From NCBI GenBank assembly GCA_900103495.1, contig FMWZ01000004.1:434001-498000 (forward strand): 64,000 nt of DNA, given 5' to 3'. Of the stretch, positions 10,086 through 18,634 are shown piece after piece. The DNA is from Lachnospiraceae bacterium G11 (GTDB lineage: Bacteria > Bacillota > Clostridia > Lachnospirales > Lachnospiraceae). Numbering within the stretch: the first letter of the stretch is position 1; each line of letters begins with the position of its first letter. Under the pieces are notes generated by a model that was not told the DNA's origin, ran no database searches, and saw only the letters and a program-made list of their open reading frames with translations. Both the position numbers and the translations under genes were made by a program.

Positions 10086-11134
10086 TAATAAACATATTCC
10101 TCCCAGAATTCTTCGAGGCATAAATCATTCTCATAAATGATCGTGGCGGCCTCAACGCCTACATATCTGAAGTGCCAGGGCTCATACTCGATTCCCGTAA
10201 TATGCTCCTTGCCCTTTGGATATCTCAAAATAAAACCATACTTATAGGAATTGTCCCTAAGCCATATTCCCTCTCCCGTTTCACCAAATGCCTCGCTTAA
10301 TACATTGTGCCCGGCAGCCACAAGGTCAAGGGCAAGTCCAAGCTGGTGTTCGGAAGCACCGGGAACGGTAACGGAGTAAGCGCTGGTTTTATAAGCGTCC
10401 ATATATGACATTCCAAGGTCCATGAACTTATTAATCTTTCTGTCAAACAAGAAAACCTGATCCGACATTCTTCTGTAGGGCGAATTGATAGCCAGAGTAT
10501 ATCCGTCTTTGCTGGCATCCTTCATCATAAGAAGAAGGTTCTCAAGTATTCTTGAGTCACACATCATCCAATCCTTGATTACCGCAAGTTCAAACTCATA
10601 ATCATCCGGAATGGGATGCTGCTTGTTAACAAGAATAATTCTCCAGTCGTCCTTGTCAAAAGTAAGATTATTATAGGAGTTATCGGTGGGAATTACCGCA
10701 TCCTCCTGTTCAAGGTAGGTGGCGTGTTCATCCCAGATATCTTCAAGAGTAAAGGAATCCTCTGTGGTTTCCACCTGATAATCACCTGAGCCATAAGCTG
10801 TAGGGTCCGCTTCTTCAGGTAAAATATCAGCAGTCTCTACTTCCTTCTCCGTAACCAGAGCAATATCCGAGTTACTGGCTGCCTCGGCATGGATAACCTC
10901 TCCGTTGCCGTAGAATGTGAAGCTTCCGTTGGCAATAAAAACAGCAACCACTGCAATACCGCAAAGATACTTCTTGCCGTTGCCGGCGAAGTGCATAACT
11001 ATATGATAGAAAAAAAGAACCACTACAACAAAGGCCTTGTAGAGAGGCCTTAATGCAGGGTTCTTTCGATACCAACCGTTAACTTTTTCCTTGAGTTTAT
11101 CAAGGAAAGTTTTCTTCATCGCAGTATTAGCCAT
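10085..11134 (-). CDS. D-Ala-D-Ala carboxypeptidase, VanY family (M15B)
   Basis: A 349-residue membrane-anchored peptidase that trims the terminal D-alanine from peptidoglycan stem peptides. Two hydrophobic helices lie near residues 31-49 and 56-75, followed by an acidic linker and the M15B catalytic domain. The zinc-site motif SEHQLGLALD (near 260) and the downstream EPWHFRYVG (near 323) supply the His/Asp/His ligands. The gene starts 3 nt after the pgl-like stop and overlaps tgt by one base. The neighbourhood does not suggest vancomycin resistance (no vanHAX), so a housekeeping cell-wall role is more likely. Confidence 0.9.
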   Translation of the reverse strand: MANTAMKKTFLDKLKEKVNGWYRKNPALRPLYKAFVVVVLFFYHIVMHFAGNGKKYLCGIAVVAVFIANGSFTFYGNGEVIHAEAASNSDIALVTEKEVETADILPEEADPTAYGSGDYQVETTEDSFTLEDIWDEHATYLEQEDAVIPTDNSYNNLTFDKDDWRIILVNKQHPIPDDYEFELAVIKDWMMCDSRILENLLLMMKDASKDGYTLAINSPYRRMSDQVFLFDRKINKFMDLGMSYMDAYKTSAYSVTVPGASEHQLGLALDLVAAGHNVLSEAFGETGEGIWLRDNSYKYGFILRYPKGKEHITGIEYEPWHFRYVGVEAATIIYENDLCLEEFWEEYVY

Positions 11135-11137
11135 TGC

Positions 11138-12193
11138 TTAGCCTTCTATACTCTTAAAGATTACGCAGTTAGGACTTTCAACTTTGAGTTCAGGTCCATT
11201 CATGACAAGGGTTCCCTTGTTCATGTCAATGGAGAAAAACGTCATGGTATTTGATTCGTGATTAAGGCTCACGAGATGTTTATTGTCAGGGAAAATTGCA
11301 GCATCCTTAGGATACTCGCCACTTATGGGAAGACAAAGCGACTTGGTAAGAAGCCCTGTCTTGGTGTCAACCTTATAGGCAACAACCGAATTGTCTCCCG
11401 CATTGCTGCTGATAAGAATCTTGTAGTCTTCTGAGAAAGTCAGAGCACTTGCAACCGATCCACCTGCGTGATAGTCATTCAGAGTTGAGATGTTCTGGAT
11501 TTTCTCAAAGAAGGGCATATCATTCTTAACTTCATAGCTGTACACATCTATATAGCATTTCTCTTCATGAACAATATAGAGGAATTTTCCGTCCTGAGAA
11601 AACTTAATATGTCTGGGACCTGAGCCCTGCTCGCTTCTGATAACATCCACGTGTTTAAGTTTAGCCTTCTCATAATCGATGGCATAAACGTCCACGTGGT
11701 CCATTCCAAGGTCGGCGACGCAAAGGAACTTGGAATCCCTGGTCATCTTAACGCAGCTGATATGGGGTCTGAAGGAACGCTCACTGGCAATTCCCATGCC
11801 CTTATTGAAAATTTCCTCGGTAATCTCGCCAACGGAGCCGTCATCATTGAGACGAAGCATAGTCACTTTTCCGTCATGATAACCGGCAACAAAAAGGAAC
11901 TTATCCGCATTACCTGTTGTAAGGTAACAGCCTCTCATACCATTTATTGGGGCCATATTTATAACCTTAAGCATTCCATCCTTCTGAATCTCATAAGCTT
12001 CAACGCCAAAGTCCGTGATGGAATACAGATATTTATTATTTTTGGCCAGTGTAACATATGAAGAGTTGGTGATTTCAACCTGGGCTTTCTCGGTAAATCT
12101 GCCCTTCTTCATATCTACATCATAAATCTTGATTCCGTGATTGTCTCCCATTGTATAAGTTGAGACATATGCAACATACTTTGTACCGTTCAT
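11138..12193 (-). CDS. Lactonase-family beta-propeller (6-phosphogluconolactonase-like)
   Basis: A 351-residue protein of the YbhE/Pgl lactonase family, a seven-bladed propeller known in some bacteria to hydrolyse 6-phosphogluconolactone. Supporting motifs are YVSTYT at the N-terminus, GPRHIKFSQDGKFLYIVHE near residue 197, HAGGSVASALTFS and a C-terminal FPDNKHL. There is no signal peptide, so it is cytoplasmic. The ATG has GGAGG 5 nt upstream. It is the first gene of the minus-strand run that continues into vanY, tgt, the lipoprotein and ogg, and it diverges from the pot operon. The substrate is inferred from family only. Confidence 0.82.
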   Translation of the reverse strand: MNGTKYVAYVSTYTMGDNHGIKIYDVDMKKGRFTEKAQVEITNSSYVTLAKNNKYLYSITDFGVEAYEIQKDGMLKVINMAPINGMRGCYLTTGNADKFLFVAGYHDGKVTMLRLNDDGSVGEITEEIFNKGMGIASERSFRPHISCVKMTRDSKFLCVADLGMDHVDVYAIDYEKAKLKHVDVIRSEQGSGPRHIKFSQDGKFLYIVHEEKCYIDVYSYEVKNDMPFFEKIQNISTLNDYHAGGSVASALTFSEDYKILISSNAGDNSVVAYKVDTKTGLLTKSLCLPISGEYPKDAAIFPDNKHLVSLNHESNTMTFFSIDMNKGTLVMNGPELKVESPNCVIFKSIEG

Positions 12194-12216
12194 AACAGCC
12201 TCCTACGTGTAAAAAA

Positions 12217-12245
12217 ATTATACCATCCTATATGCAAAATAACAA
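12217..12245 (-). promoter_or_regulatory. Promoter of the pgl-vanY-tgt run
   Basis: TTGTTA (12240-12245), a 17-nt spacer and TATAAT (12217-12222) on the minus strand. Its -35 abuts the -35 of the opposite promoter with no base between. Confidence 0.82.
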
Positions 12246-12273
12246 TTGACAAATGTCTATACAGATGTATAAT
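12246..12273 (+). promoter_or_regulatory. Promoter of the pot operon
   Basis: Consensus TTGACA (12246-12251), a 16-nt spacer and TATAAT (12268-12273), about 57 nt before the regulator gene. Confidence 0.88.
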
Positions 12274-12292
12274 TAGTCTCGGCGTGTTTAGT

Positions 12293-12306
12293 AAAAGTAA
12301 ACTTTT
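12293..12306. promoter_or_regulatory. Candidate operator of the pot regulator
   Basis: Inverted repeat AAAAGT-AA-ACTTTT lies about 13 nt after the expected transcription start of the pot operon. The position suits repression by the XRE-cupin protein encoded directly downstream. Binding is inferred. Confidence 0.5.
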
Positions 12307-12336
12307 GGTTTAATATTTGAGGAATGTGATTTAGAC

Positions 12337-12876
12337 ATGAAAATCGGTAATAAAATCAAGGAATTGCGAGTATTAAACGGACTTACACAGGAAGAACTTG
12401 CAGACAGAGCTGAGCTTTCGAAGGGTTTTATCTCACAGCTTGAAAGAGATCTTACTTCACCTTCCATTGCAACTTTGGTTGATATTCTTCAGGTTTTGGG
12501 AACGGATTTAAAGGAATTCTTTAAGGATTCCGAAGACAAGCAGATTGTCTTCCACGATTCCGATTATTTTGAAAAAAACGACGATTCTCTCGGAAACAAA
12601 ATCGAGTGGATTATTCCCAATTCCCAAAAGAACATTATGGAGCCCATAAGGCTCACCCTTAAGCCCGGCGGTTCAACTTATCCCGATGTACCTCATGAAG
12701 GTGAGGAGTTCGGCTACGTTCTTTCAGGAAGCATCACCTTATTTGTTGGCGGCAAAGCCATGAAGGTTAAAAAAGGCGAATCCTTCTACTTTACCTCCGA
12801 TTCCGGTCACTATATTAAAGCAAACGATAAGACAGGAGCTTCCCTTATCTGGGTAAGCACGCCTCCATCATTCTAA
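12337..12876 (+). CDS. XRE-cupin transcriptional regulator (PuuR/PotR-like)
   Basis: A 179-residue protein. Residues 5-60 form a helix-turn-helix of XRE type ([22 protein letters not shown]), and residues 105-178 form a cupin barrel ([20 protein letters not shown]). This architecture is the usual local regulator of polyamine transport and catabolism genes, with the cupin as the likely effector site. It is the first gene of the pot operon, 19 nt before potA. The ribosome site GAGG is 14 nt from the ATG, which is long, so translation may be weak. An inverted repeat in its leader suggests autoregulation. The specific effector (putrescine or spermidine) is inferred. Confidence 0.88.
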   Translation: MKIGNKIKELRVLNGLTQEELADRAELSKGFISQLERDLTSPSIATLVDILQVLGTDLKEFFKDSEDKQIVFHDSDYFEKNDDSLGNKIEWIIPNSQKNIMEPIRLTLKPGGSTYPDVPHEGEEFGYVLSGSITLFVGGKAMKVKKGESFYFTSDSGHYIKANDKTGASLIWVSTPPSF

Positions 12877-12895
12877 TTATAAAGGAAGCACACAG

Positions 12896-13966
12896 ATGAA
12901 AAAGCTTGTAGATCTTCAGAATATCTCCAAATCATTTGACGGTGAGTTGATCATCGATGATTTAAACTTATATATAAGGGAGAATGAGTTCCTTACTCTT
13001 CTCGGTCCCTCCGGCTGCGGCAAGACCACTACTCTTCGTATTCTAGGCGGCTTTGAGACTCCCGATACAGGAAAAGTTATATTTGAGGGAACCGACATCA
13101 CAAAGCTTCCTCCCAACAAAAGACCATTAAACACGGTCTTTCAGAAGTATGCTCTTTTCACACATATGACAATTGCCGAAAACATTGCTTTCGGATTAAA
13201 GATAAAGAACAAATCAAAGTCTTATATTAACGATAAGATTAAGTACGCTTTAAAGCTTGTTAACCTTGACGGCTACGAAAACAGAATGCCCGATTCATTA
13301 TCCGGTGGTCAGCAGCAAAGAATCGCCATTGCAAGAGCCATCGTTAATGAGCCTAAGCTTCTTTTGCTTGATGAGCCTCTTGGAGCTCTTGATTTAAAGC
13401 TTCGTCAGGACATGCAGTACGAGCTGATTCGTCTCAAAAACGAACTTGGAATCACATTTATATATGTTACACATGATCAGGAAGAAGCCCTTACCATGTC
13501 CGATACCATCGTTGTTATGAACAAGGGTTATATTCAGCAGATCGGTACCCCCGAAAAGATTTACAACGAGCCCGAAAACGCATTTGTTGCCGACTTTATC
13601 GGAGATTCCAACATTCTTCCCGGAATTATGATTGAGGATAAACTTGTTGAGATTCTTGGTGCGAAATTTGCCTGCGTAGACGAAGGCTTCGGAAACAATA
13701 CACCTGTTGACGTTGTTATCAGACCCGAAGATGTGGAGCTTGTTGCTGAAGGTCAGGGCACAATCCAGGGCGTTGTAAGCCACGTTATTTTCAAGGGTGT
13801 CCACTATGAGATGGAAGTTATGGCAAACGGCTTTGAGTGGCTTGTTCAGTCAACAAAGTGCTTCCATGTCGGAACAAAGGTTGGAATTCAGGTTGATCCC
13901 TTCAACATTCAGATAATGAATAAACCTGCTTCAGAGGATGAGGAGGCTATCGGAGTAGATGAATAA
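12896..13966 (+). CDS. potA: Spermidine/putrescine ABC transporter ATPase
   Basis: A 356-residue ABC ATPase that powers polyamine import. The Walker A motif is GPSGCGKTT (near residue 40), the signature LSGGQQQR, Walker [13 protein letters not shown], and the switch His is in [10 protein letters not shown]-terminal TOBE-like domain follows from about residue 240. AAGGAAG precedes the ATG by 7 nt. The stop overlaps the start of potB by 8 nt, typical for a complex expressed together. Confidence 0.96.
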   Translation: MKKLVDLQNISKSFDGELIIDDLNLYIRENEFLTLLGPSGCGKTTTLRILGGFETPDTGKVIFEGTDITKLPPNKRPLNTVFQKYALFTHMTIAENIAFGLKIKNKSKSYINDKIKYALKLVNLDGYENRMPDSLSGGQQQRIAIARAIVNEPKLLLLDEPLGALDLKLRQDMQYELIRLKNELGITFIYVTHDQEEALTMSDTIVVMNKGYIQQIGTPEKIYNEPENAFVADFIGDSNILPGIMIEDKLVEILGAKFACVDEGFGNNTPVDVVIRPEDVELVAEGQGTIQGVVSHVIFKGVHYEMEVMANGFEWLVQSTKCFHVGTKVGIQVDPFNIQIMNKPASEDEEAIGVDE

Positions 13967-14771
13967 GAAGATTCTCTCTGCTCCCTATCTTCTTTGGTCT
14001 GTAGTTTTCATCATCATCCCTTTGCTGATGGTCTTCTACTACGGACTAACAGATAAATCCGGAGCATTTACTTTAGAAAACATACTGGCAATAGCCACAG
14101 TCGAGCATTCAAAAGCTCTCTGGCTTGCAATTAAGCTTTCAATAGAAAGCACCATTATCTGTCTGATTCTCGCTTATCCTTTGTCAATGATTCTTTCAAA
14201 GCTTAACGTTAATCAGCACAGTTTTATTGTGTTCATTTTTATTCTGCCCATGTGGATGAACTTCCTTTTAAGAACTCTCGCATGGCAGACATTACTTGAG
14301 AAAACCGGCGTTATCAACTCTATACTTAAGACTCTTGGCTTACCCGGAATCAACATAATCAATACTTCCGGTGCCATCATCCTCGGTATGGTTTATAACT
14401 TCCTTCCCTTCATGGTTTTACCCATTTATAACTCTCTTTCAAAGATTGACAAGAACGTTATAAATGCAGCCAGGGATTTGGGAGCCAACGGTTTTCAAAC
14501 CTTTCTTAAGATTATGCTGCCCTTGAGTACTCCCGGCATCATAAGCGGAATAACCATGGTGTTCGTTCCCGCTCTCACAACCTTCGTTATAAGCACTCTC
14601 CTTGGTGGTTCCAAGATTTTGCTTATCGGTAATGTTATTGAGCAGGAATTCACTCAGACCGGCAACTGGCATTTGGGCAGCGGACTTTCCATAGTCCTTA
14701 TGATATTTATCATAGTTAATATGCTCATCACCGCCATTACGGATAAAGACGGGGAGGGAACAATGCTATGA
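13959..14771 (+). CDS. potB: Polyamine ABC transporter permease PotB
   Basis: A 270-residue inner-membrane permease with about six helices. It carries the EAA-type cytoplasmic loop that contacts PotA ([21 protein letters not shown], near residue 167). It starts inside the end of potA and overlaps potC by ATGA. It forms the channel with PotC. Confidence 0.95.
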   Translation: MNKKILSAPYLLWSVVFIIIPLLMVFYYGLTDKSGAFTLENILAIATVEHSKALWLAIKLSIESTIICLILAYPLSMILSKLNVNQHSFIVFIFILPMWMNFLLRTLAWQTLLEKTGVINSILKTLGLPGINIINTSGAIILGMVYNFLPFMVLPIYNSLSKIDKNVINAARDLGANGFQTFLKIMLPLSTPGIISGITMVFVPALTTFVISTLLGGSKILLIGNVIEQEFTQTGNWHLGSGLSIVLMIFIIVNMLITAITDKDGEGTML

Positions 14772-15547
14772 GAAATGCCCTTAAGAAGTTATATATTACC
14801 CTCATACTGATTTTCCTCTACGCTCCCATCGTTACTTTGATTGTGCTGTCCTTTAACAAGTCCAAAACCAGAGCTAAATGGGGCGGATTCACCGGAAAAT
14901 GGTACCTGTCATTATTTAAGAACGACGATATTATGGCGGCTTTAGGAAATACTCTCCTTATCGCCTTTGTATCATCACTTGTGGCAACTGTAATCGGTAT
15001 CATCGCATGCATCGCTATTCAGGCAATGAAAAAGAGGTCCAGATCCATTGTTATCGGTATCACCAATATTCCAATGCTTAATGCCGATATCGTAACAGGT
15101 ATCTCATTGATGCTTTTGTTTATAACCTTAGGAATAAGGTTTGGTTTCTTAACAATACTGCTGGCCCACATAAGCTTTAATATTCCTTATGTGATTTTGA
15201 GTGTTCTTCCAAGATTTAAAGCACTTAATCCAAGTACTTATGAGGCAGCCCTGGATCTTGGAGCATCACCCTTCAAAGCATTTATGAAGGTGGTTTTCCC
15301 TGATATTCTCCCCGGAGTATTATCAGGATTTCTCATGGCATTTACAATGTCACTTGATGATTTCATCATTACACACTTTACAAAGGGTGCCGGTATAGAT
15401 ACCCTTTCAACCAAGATTTATTCGGAAGTAAAAAAAGGCATAAAACCTGAAATGTATGCCCTCTCTTCCATTATTTTCATATCTGTTTTAGTATTGCTTT
15501 TCTTGGTAAATTACATGCCAAAGGAAAATAAAAAGGAGATTAAATAA
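14768..15547 (+). CDS. potC: Polyamine ABC transporter permease PotC
   Basis: A 259-residue permease, partner of PotB. About six membrane helices are visible, and the EAA loop reads YEAALDLGASPFKAFMKVVFP (near residue 158). The ATG overlaps the potB stop (ATGA). Its own stop lies 2 nt before potD, and the last codons AAGGAG serve as the potD ribosome site. Confidence 0.95.
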   Translation: MRNALKKLYITLILIFLYAPIVTLIVLSFNKSKTRAKWGGFTGKWYLSLFKNDDIMAALGNTLLIAFVSSLVATVIGIIACIAIQAMKKRSRSIVIGITNIPMLNADIVTGISLMLLFITLGIRFGFLTILLAHISFNIPYVILSVLPRFKALNPSTYEAALDLGASPFKAFMKVVFPDILPGVLSGFLMAFTMSLDDFIITHFTKGAGIDTLSTKIYSEVKKGIKPEMYALSSIIFISVLVLLFLVNYMPKENKKEIK

Positions 15548-15549
15548 TT

Positions 15550-16608
15550 ATGAAAAAAGTTATCGCAGTGCTTTTATTGGCGAGCATGTGCATGGCAACC
15601 CTTGTGGGCTGTGGTGCAAATGGTGGAGGTAAAAAAGAAGTTTACGTCTACAACTGGGGTGAGTACATTGATCCCGAGGTCCTTGATCAGTTCGAAGAAG
15701 AAACAGGAATCAAGGTTATTTATGATGAGTTTGAGACCAACGAAATCATGTATCCCAAGGTAGAGGCAGGTGCAGCGGTTTATGACGTTGTATGTCCTTC
15801 CGATTACATGATTAGCAAGATGATTGAGAACGATCTTCTTCAGAAAATCAACTTTGATAATATTCCCAATGCCAAGGCAAACATTGGTGCTCAGTACTAT
15901 GAGACAGCCAAGGAATATGACCCCACAAACGAGTACAGCATTCCTTACTGCTGGGGTACTGTAGGTATTCTTTACAACAAGACAATGGTTGACGAGCCCA
16001 TTGATTCATGGTCAGTTCTCTGGGATGAGAAATACAAAGATAACATTCTTATGCAGGATTCCGTTCGTGATGCTTTCATGGTTGCATTAAAGCTTAACGG
16101 TGCTTCCATGAACTCTCTCGATGAGGCTGAACTTAATGCTGCAAAGGATCTTCTCATTGAGCAGAAGCCCCTTGTTCAGGCTTATGTTATCGACCAGGTT
16201 CGTGACAAGATGATTGGTGATGAGGCTGCCATCGGTGTTATCTACTCCGGCGAGGCAATCTACACACAGCGTGAAAACGAGAACCTTGAGTACGTTATTC
16301 CCAAGGAAGGTACCAACGTATGGATCGATTCATGGGTAATCCCCAAGAATGCAAAGAACGTTGAGTGCGCTGAGAAATTCATCGATTTCATGTGCCGTGA
16401 TGACATTGCTCTTAAGAACTTTGAGTACATCACCTACTCTACTCCCAATGATGCTGCCAAGGCTCTCATTGAGGATGAGGAAATCAGAAATTCCGAGATT
16501 GCATTCCCTGATCTTTCCAAGTACAACAACCTTGAGACTTATGTTTATCTTGGAGAGGATGGAGACGCTCTCTACAATGAACTTTGGAAAGAAGTTAAAT
16601 CCAAATAA
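15550..16608 (+). CDS. potD: Polyamine-binding lipoprotein PotD
   Basis: A 352-residue substrate-binding protein. The signal peptide ends in the lipobox LVGC (Cys21), so the mature protein is membrane-anchored on the outside. The family signature YNWGEYIDPEVLDQFEEETG follows, then CPSDYMI and the DSWVIPKNAKN segment. It captures putrescine or spermidine and delivers it to PotBC. It is the last gene of the operon and is followed by a strong terminator. Confidence 0.95.
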   Translation: MKKVIAVLLLASMCMATLVGCGANGGGKKEVYVYNWGEYIDPEVLDQFEEETGIKVIYDEFETNEIMYPKVEAGAAVYDVVCPSDYMISKMIENDLLQKINFDNIPNAKANIGAQYYETAKEYDPTNEYSIPYCWGTVGILYNKTMVDEPIDSWSVLWDEKYKDNILMQDSVRDAFMVALKLNGASMNSLDEAELNAAKDLLIEQKPLVQAYVIDQVRDKMIGDEAAIGVIYSGEAIYTQRENENLEYVIPKEGTNVWIDSWVIPKNAKNVECAEKFIDFMCRDDIALKNFEYITYSTPNDAAKALIEDEEIRNSEIAFPDLSKYNNLETYVYLGEDGDALYNELWKEVKSK

Positions 16609-16621
16609 ATAAGCAAATTAA

Positions 16622-16661
16622 AAGCGTTCGGTTTCTTGGTTGAAGCCGAACGCTTATTTTT
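16622..16661 (+). terminator. Terminator after potD, probably bidirectional
   Basis: A 10-bp stem AAGCGTTCGG (16622-16631) pairs with 16646-16655 and is followed by ATTTTT on the plus strand. On the minus strand it is followed by TTTTAATTTG, so it may also stop the aldehyde dehydrogenase transcript. Confidence 0.9.
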
Positions 16662-18078
16662 ATCTCTCAAAAAACTTAAGCAATCTGTATTTCCACTTGT
16701 CATGTCCTTCATAAGGATGCAGTCTTAAGGGCAGGTTGAAGTATCGACTGCCGTACAGAACCGTTGAAGGATGGGTGAATTCGTCAAAGCCATATCTGCC
16801 ATGGTAAGCTCCCATTCCCGAATGACCTGTACCGTTAAAGGGAGCTCCTTTAACCATCAGGTGAAGAATCACTTCGTTGTAGCAGCCACCGCCGTACTGG
16901 GATGTCTTAAACACCTTGTTGGCCCATTTCTTATTTCTGGTGAAAATATAAAGGGCAAGGCCGTGTTCTCTTTCTTCGATAAAATCAACCATATCATCGA
17001 TCTTATCGTCCTCATATGGAACAATTGGAATCAAAGGGCAAAACAGCTCATGATCAATAATGCTGTCATCCCTGTTTACGGGATAGATAATGGTTGGAGC
17101 ATATTTTTGATTGTCCCTGTTTCCAAAACCGCCGTAAACAATTCTGTCTCTGTACTCTTCCGCCTCTTTGGCGCACTTATCATAGGCATCAACAGTAACA
17201 AGTTTGGCATACTCATCGCTGTTAACGGGATCAACTCCCACCGTTTTTTCAAAGGCGGCCTTCAGCTCTTTAATGAAATCTCCTGCCACCTCTTTTGCCA
17301 CAGCAATCTGGTTGATATTAATGCAGACCTGTCCGCTGTTGCAGGCCTTAAAGAAGGCAATTTTTTTGGCGGCATCCTTTAAATCCGCATCTTTTCTAAC
17401 TATACACCAGTTACCGTTCTCTCCTCCCAGTTCCAAAGCCACAGGAGTAAGGTTCCTTGAAGCCATCTCAAGAACGTGCCTTCCAACTTTGGGTGAACCG
17501 GTGTAAAAAATCTTGTCGTAACGTTCTTCCAGACAGTAATCTGCGATTTCATGCTCGCCTTTAATAACAGATATATAGTTTTCGGGGAATGTTTCCCCAA
17601 TCATCTTCTCAAGCAAATCACTGCAGTGAACAGTCTTGGAGCTGGCCTTAATTACGGCCGTATTTCCTCCCGCCATAGACGCTGCAAGAACCCCAAGGGA
17701 TAAAAGGAAGGGGAAGTTAAAGGGGCTTATAATAAGGGTATTGCCGTAGGGAATCTTATAAACCTTGGTAACCAAACTGGGAAAACAGTGAAAGCCGGAA
17801 AAATGCCTGTCAGGCTTCGCCCATCTTCTAAGGCCCTTAATATATTCGTTAATCTCTAAAATAACACTGCCTATATCGCAAAAATAAGCCTCAACATAAT
17901 GTCTGCCAAGGTCCTCGTACATGGCCTTTGTCATTGCTTCTTCATTGTCAATGACCATCTGTTTAAGTTTCTTTAGCTGATTAATTCTGAAATTGATGTC
18001 AAAGGTCTCGCCGGATTTAAAGTACTGTCGCTGGCTTGCCACCAATTTCGAGATTTGCTCCTTGGTTGCACTTTCCAT
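16660..18078 (-). CDS. Aldehyde dehydrogenase family protein (ALDH3-like)
   Basis: A 472-residue NAD(P)-dependent dehydrogenase that oxidises an aldehyde to the acid. It has the cofactor fold with SPFNFPF near residue 118, FYTGSPKVGR near 191, the general-base Glu216 in LELGGEN, and the nucleophile Cys252 in NSGQVC. The C-terminal hydrophobic and basic tail resembles class 3 ALDHs. I chose the ATG at 18078, with GGAG 6 nt upstream, over a TTG four codons earlier. It lies 13 nt after the DUF5662 gene. The substrate is unknown. Confidence 0.88.
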   Translation of the reverse strand: MESATKEQISKLVASQRQYFKSGETFDINFRINQLKKLKQMVIDNEEAMTKAMYEDLGRHYVEAYFCDIGSVILEINEYIKGLRRWAKPDRHFSGFHCFPSLVTKVYKIPYGNTLIISPFNFPFLLSLGVLAASMAGGNTAVIKASSKTVHCSDLLEKMIGETFPENYISVIKGEHEIADYCLEERYDKIFYTGSPKVGRHVLEMASRNLTPVALELGGENGNWCIVRKDADLKDAAKKIAFFKACNSGQVCININQIAVAKEVAGDFIKELKAAFEKTVGVDPVNSDEYAKLVTVDAYDKCAKEAEEYRDRIVYGGFGNRDNQKYAPTIIYPVNRDDSIIDHELFCPLIPIVPYEDDKIDDMVDFIEEREHGLALYIFTRNKKWANKVFKTSQYGGGCYNEVILHLMVKGAPFNGTGHSGMGAYHGRYGFDEFTHPSTVLYGSRYFNLPLRLHPYEGHDKWKYRLLKFFER

Positions 18079-18091
18079 TGTTAGCTCCAAT

Positions 18092-18634
18092 CTATTTTTC
18101 TTTCAGATATTTTCTGATGTATTTGAAGGTTTCCTTCTCGCCCTTCTCGGATAACATCTTAAGAATCATCTCCAGATCCCTCTCGGTATCGGGATGAATC
18201 AGGTTGTTTCCAAGGCTCTTACCATAACGGAAATACTCAAGGGCAGAGGAATCGGTGTATTTATCCCCCTGATATACCATTGATGCGGCGATTCTGTCCA
18301 TTACCATCTCGGCTATATATTTCCTTGGCATCGGGCACGGAATAACGCCTATTTTCCCATCCACCAAGCCATAGTCCACCCAGTATTCGAAGTGATGCTT
18401 ATTGCGTCCTTTATGGTGCAGCCATGCAGTGGAAAAACCAATGTCCTCCCTTTCTGCATTGTTGGGGCTTCTGTCCCCTTGATAATACTTGGCCCCTACT
18501 CTGAATTCAGTGTAAGAGTACTTGGATAGATCATGAGTAAGTCCCTGCCATATAAGTCCTACTTTAAAGCAGTTTCTGCAAACAAGAATTCTGTGATGTG
18601 TGATGGTTTTAAAGTGCTGCCAGCCTTTAAGCAT
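18092..18634 (-). CDS. DUF5662 family protein
   Basis: A 180-residue cytoplasmic protein rich in His and Trp, with conserved-looking THHRILVCR, LTHDLSKYS, WLHHKGRNKHHFEYW and a C-terminal charged helix. The spaced His/Asp pairs (HH, HD, HH, HH) suggest a metal-dependent hydrolase of HD-like type, but this is inference. The pattern fits the DUF5662 family, whose function is unknown to me. It overlaps the preceding GH13-like gene by 8 nt. Confidence 0.7.
   Translation of the reverse strand: MLKGWQHFKTITHHRILVCRNCFKVGLIWQGLTHDLSKYSYTEFRVGAKYYQGDRSPNNAEREDIGFSTAWLHHKGRNKHHFEYWVDYGLVDGKIGVIPCPMPRKYIAEMVMDRIAASMVYQGDKYTDSSALEYFRYGKSLGNNLIHPDTERDLEMILKMLSEKGEKETFKYIRKYLKEK

Noticed and set aside
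10085-11134. vanY-like gene as a vancomycin-resistance determinant
   Set aside because: No vanH, ligase, vanX or VanRS genes lie nearby; its neighbours are tgt and a lactonase-like gene, so a housekeeping cell-wall role is more likely.
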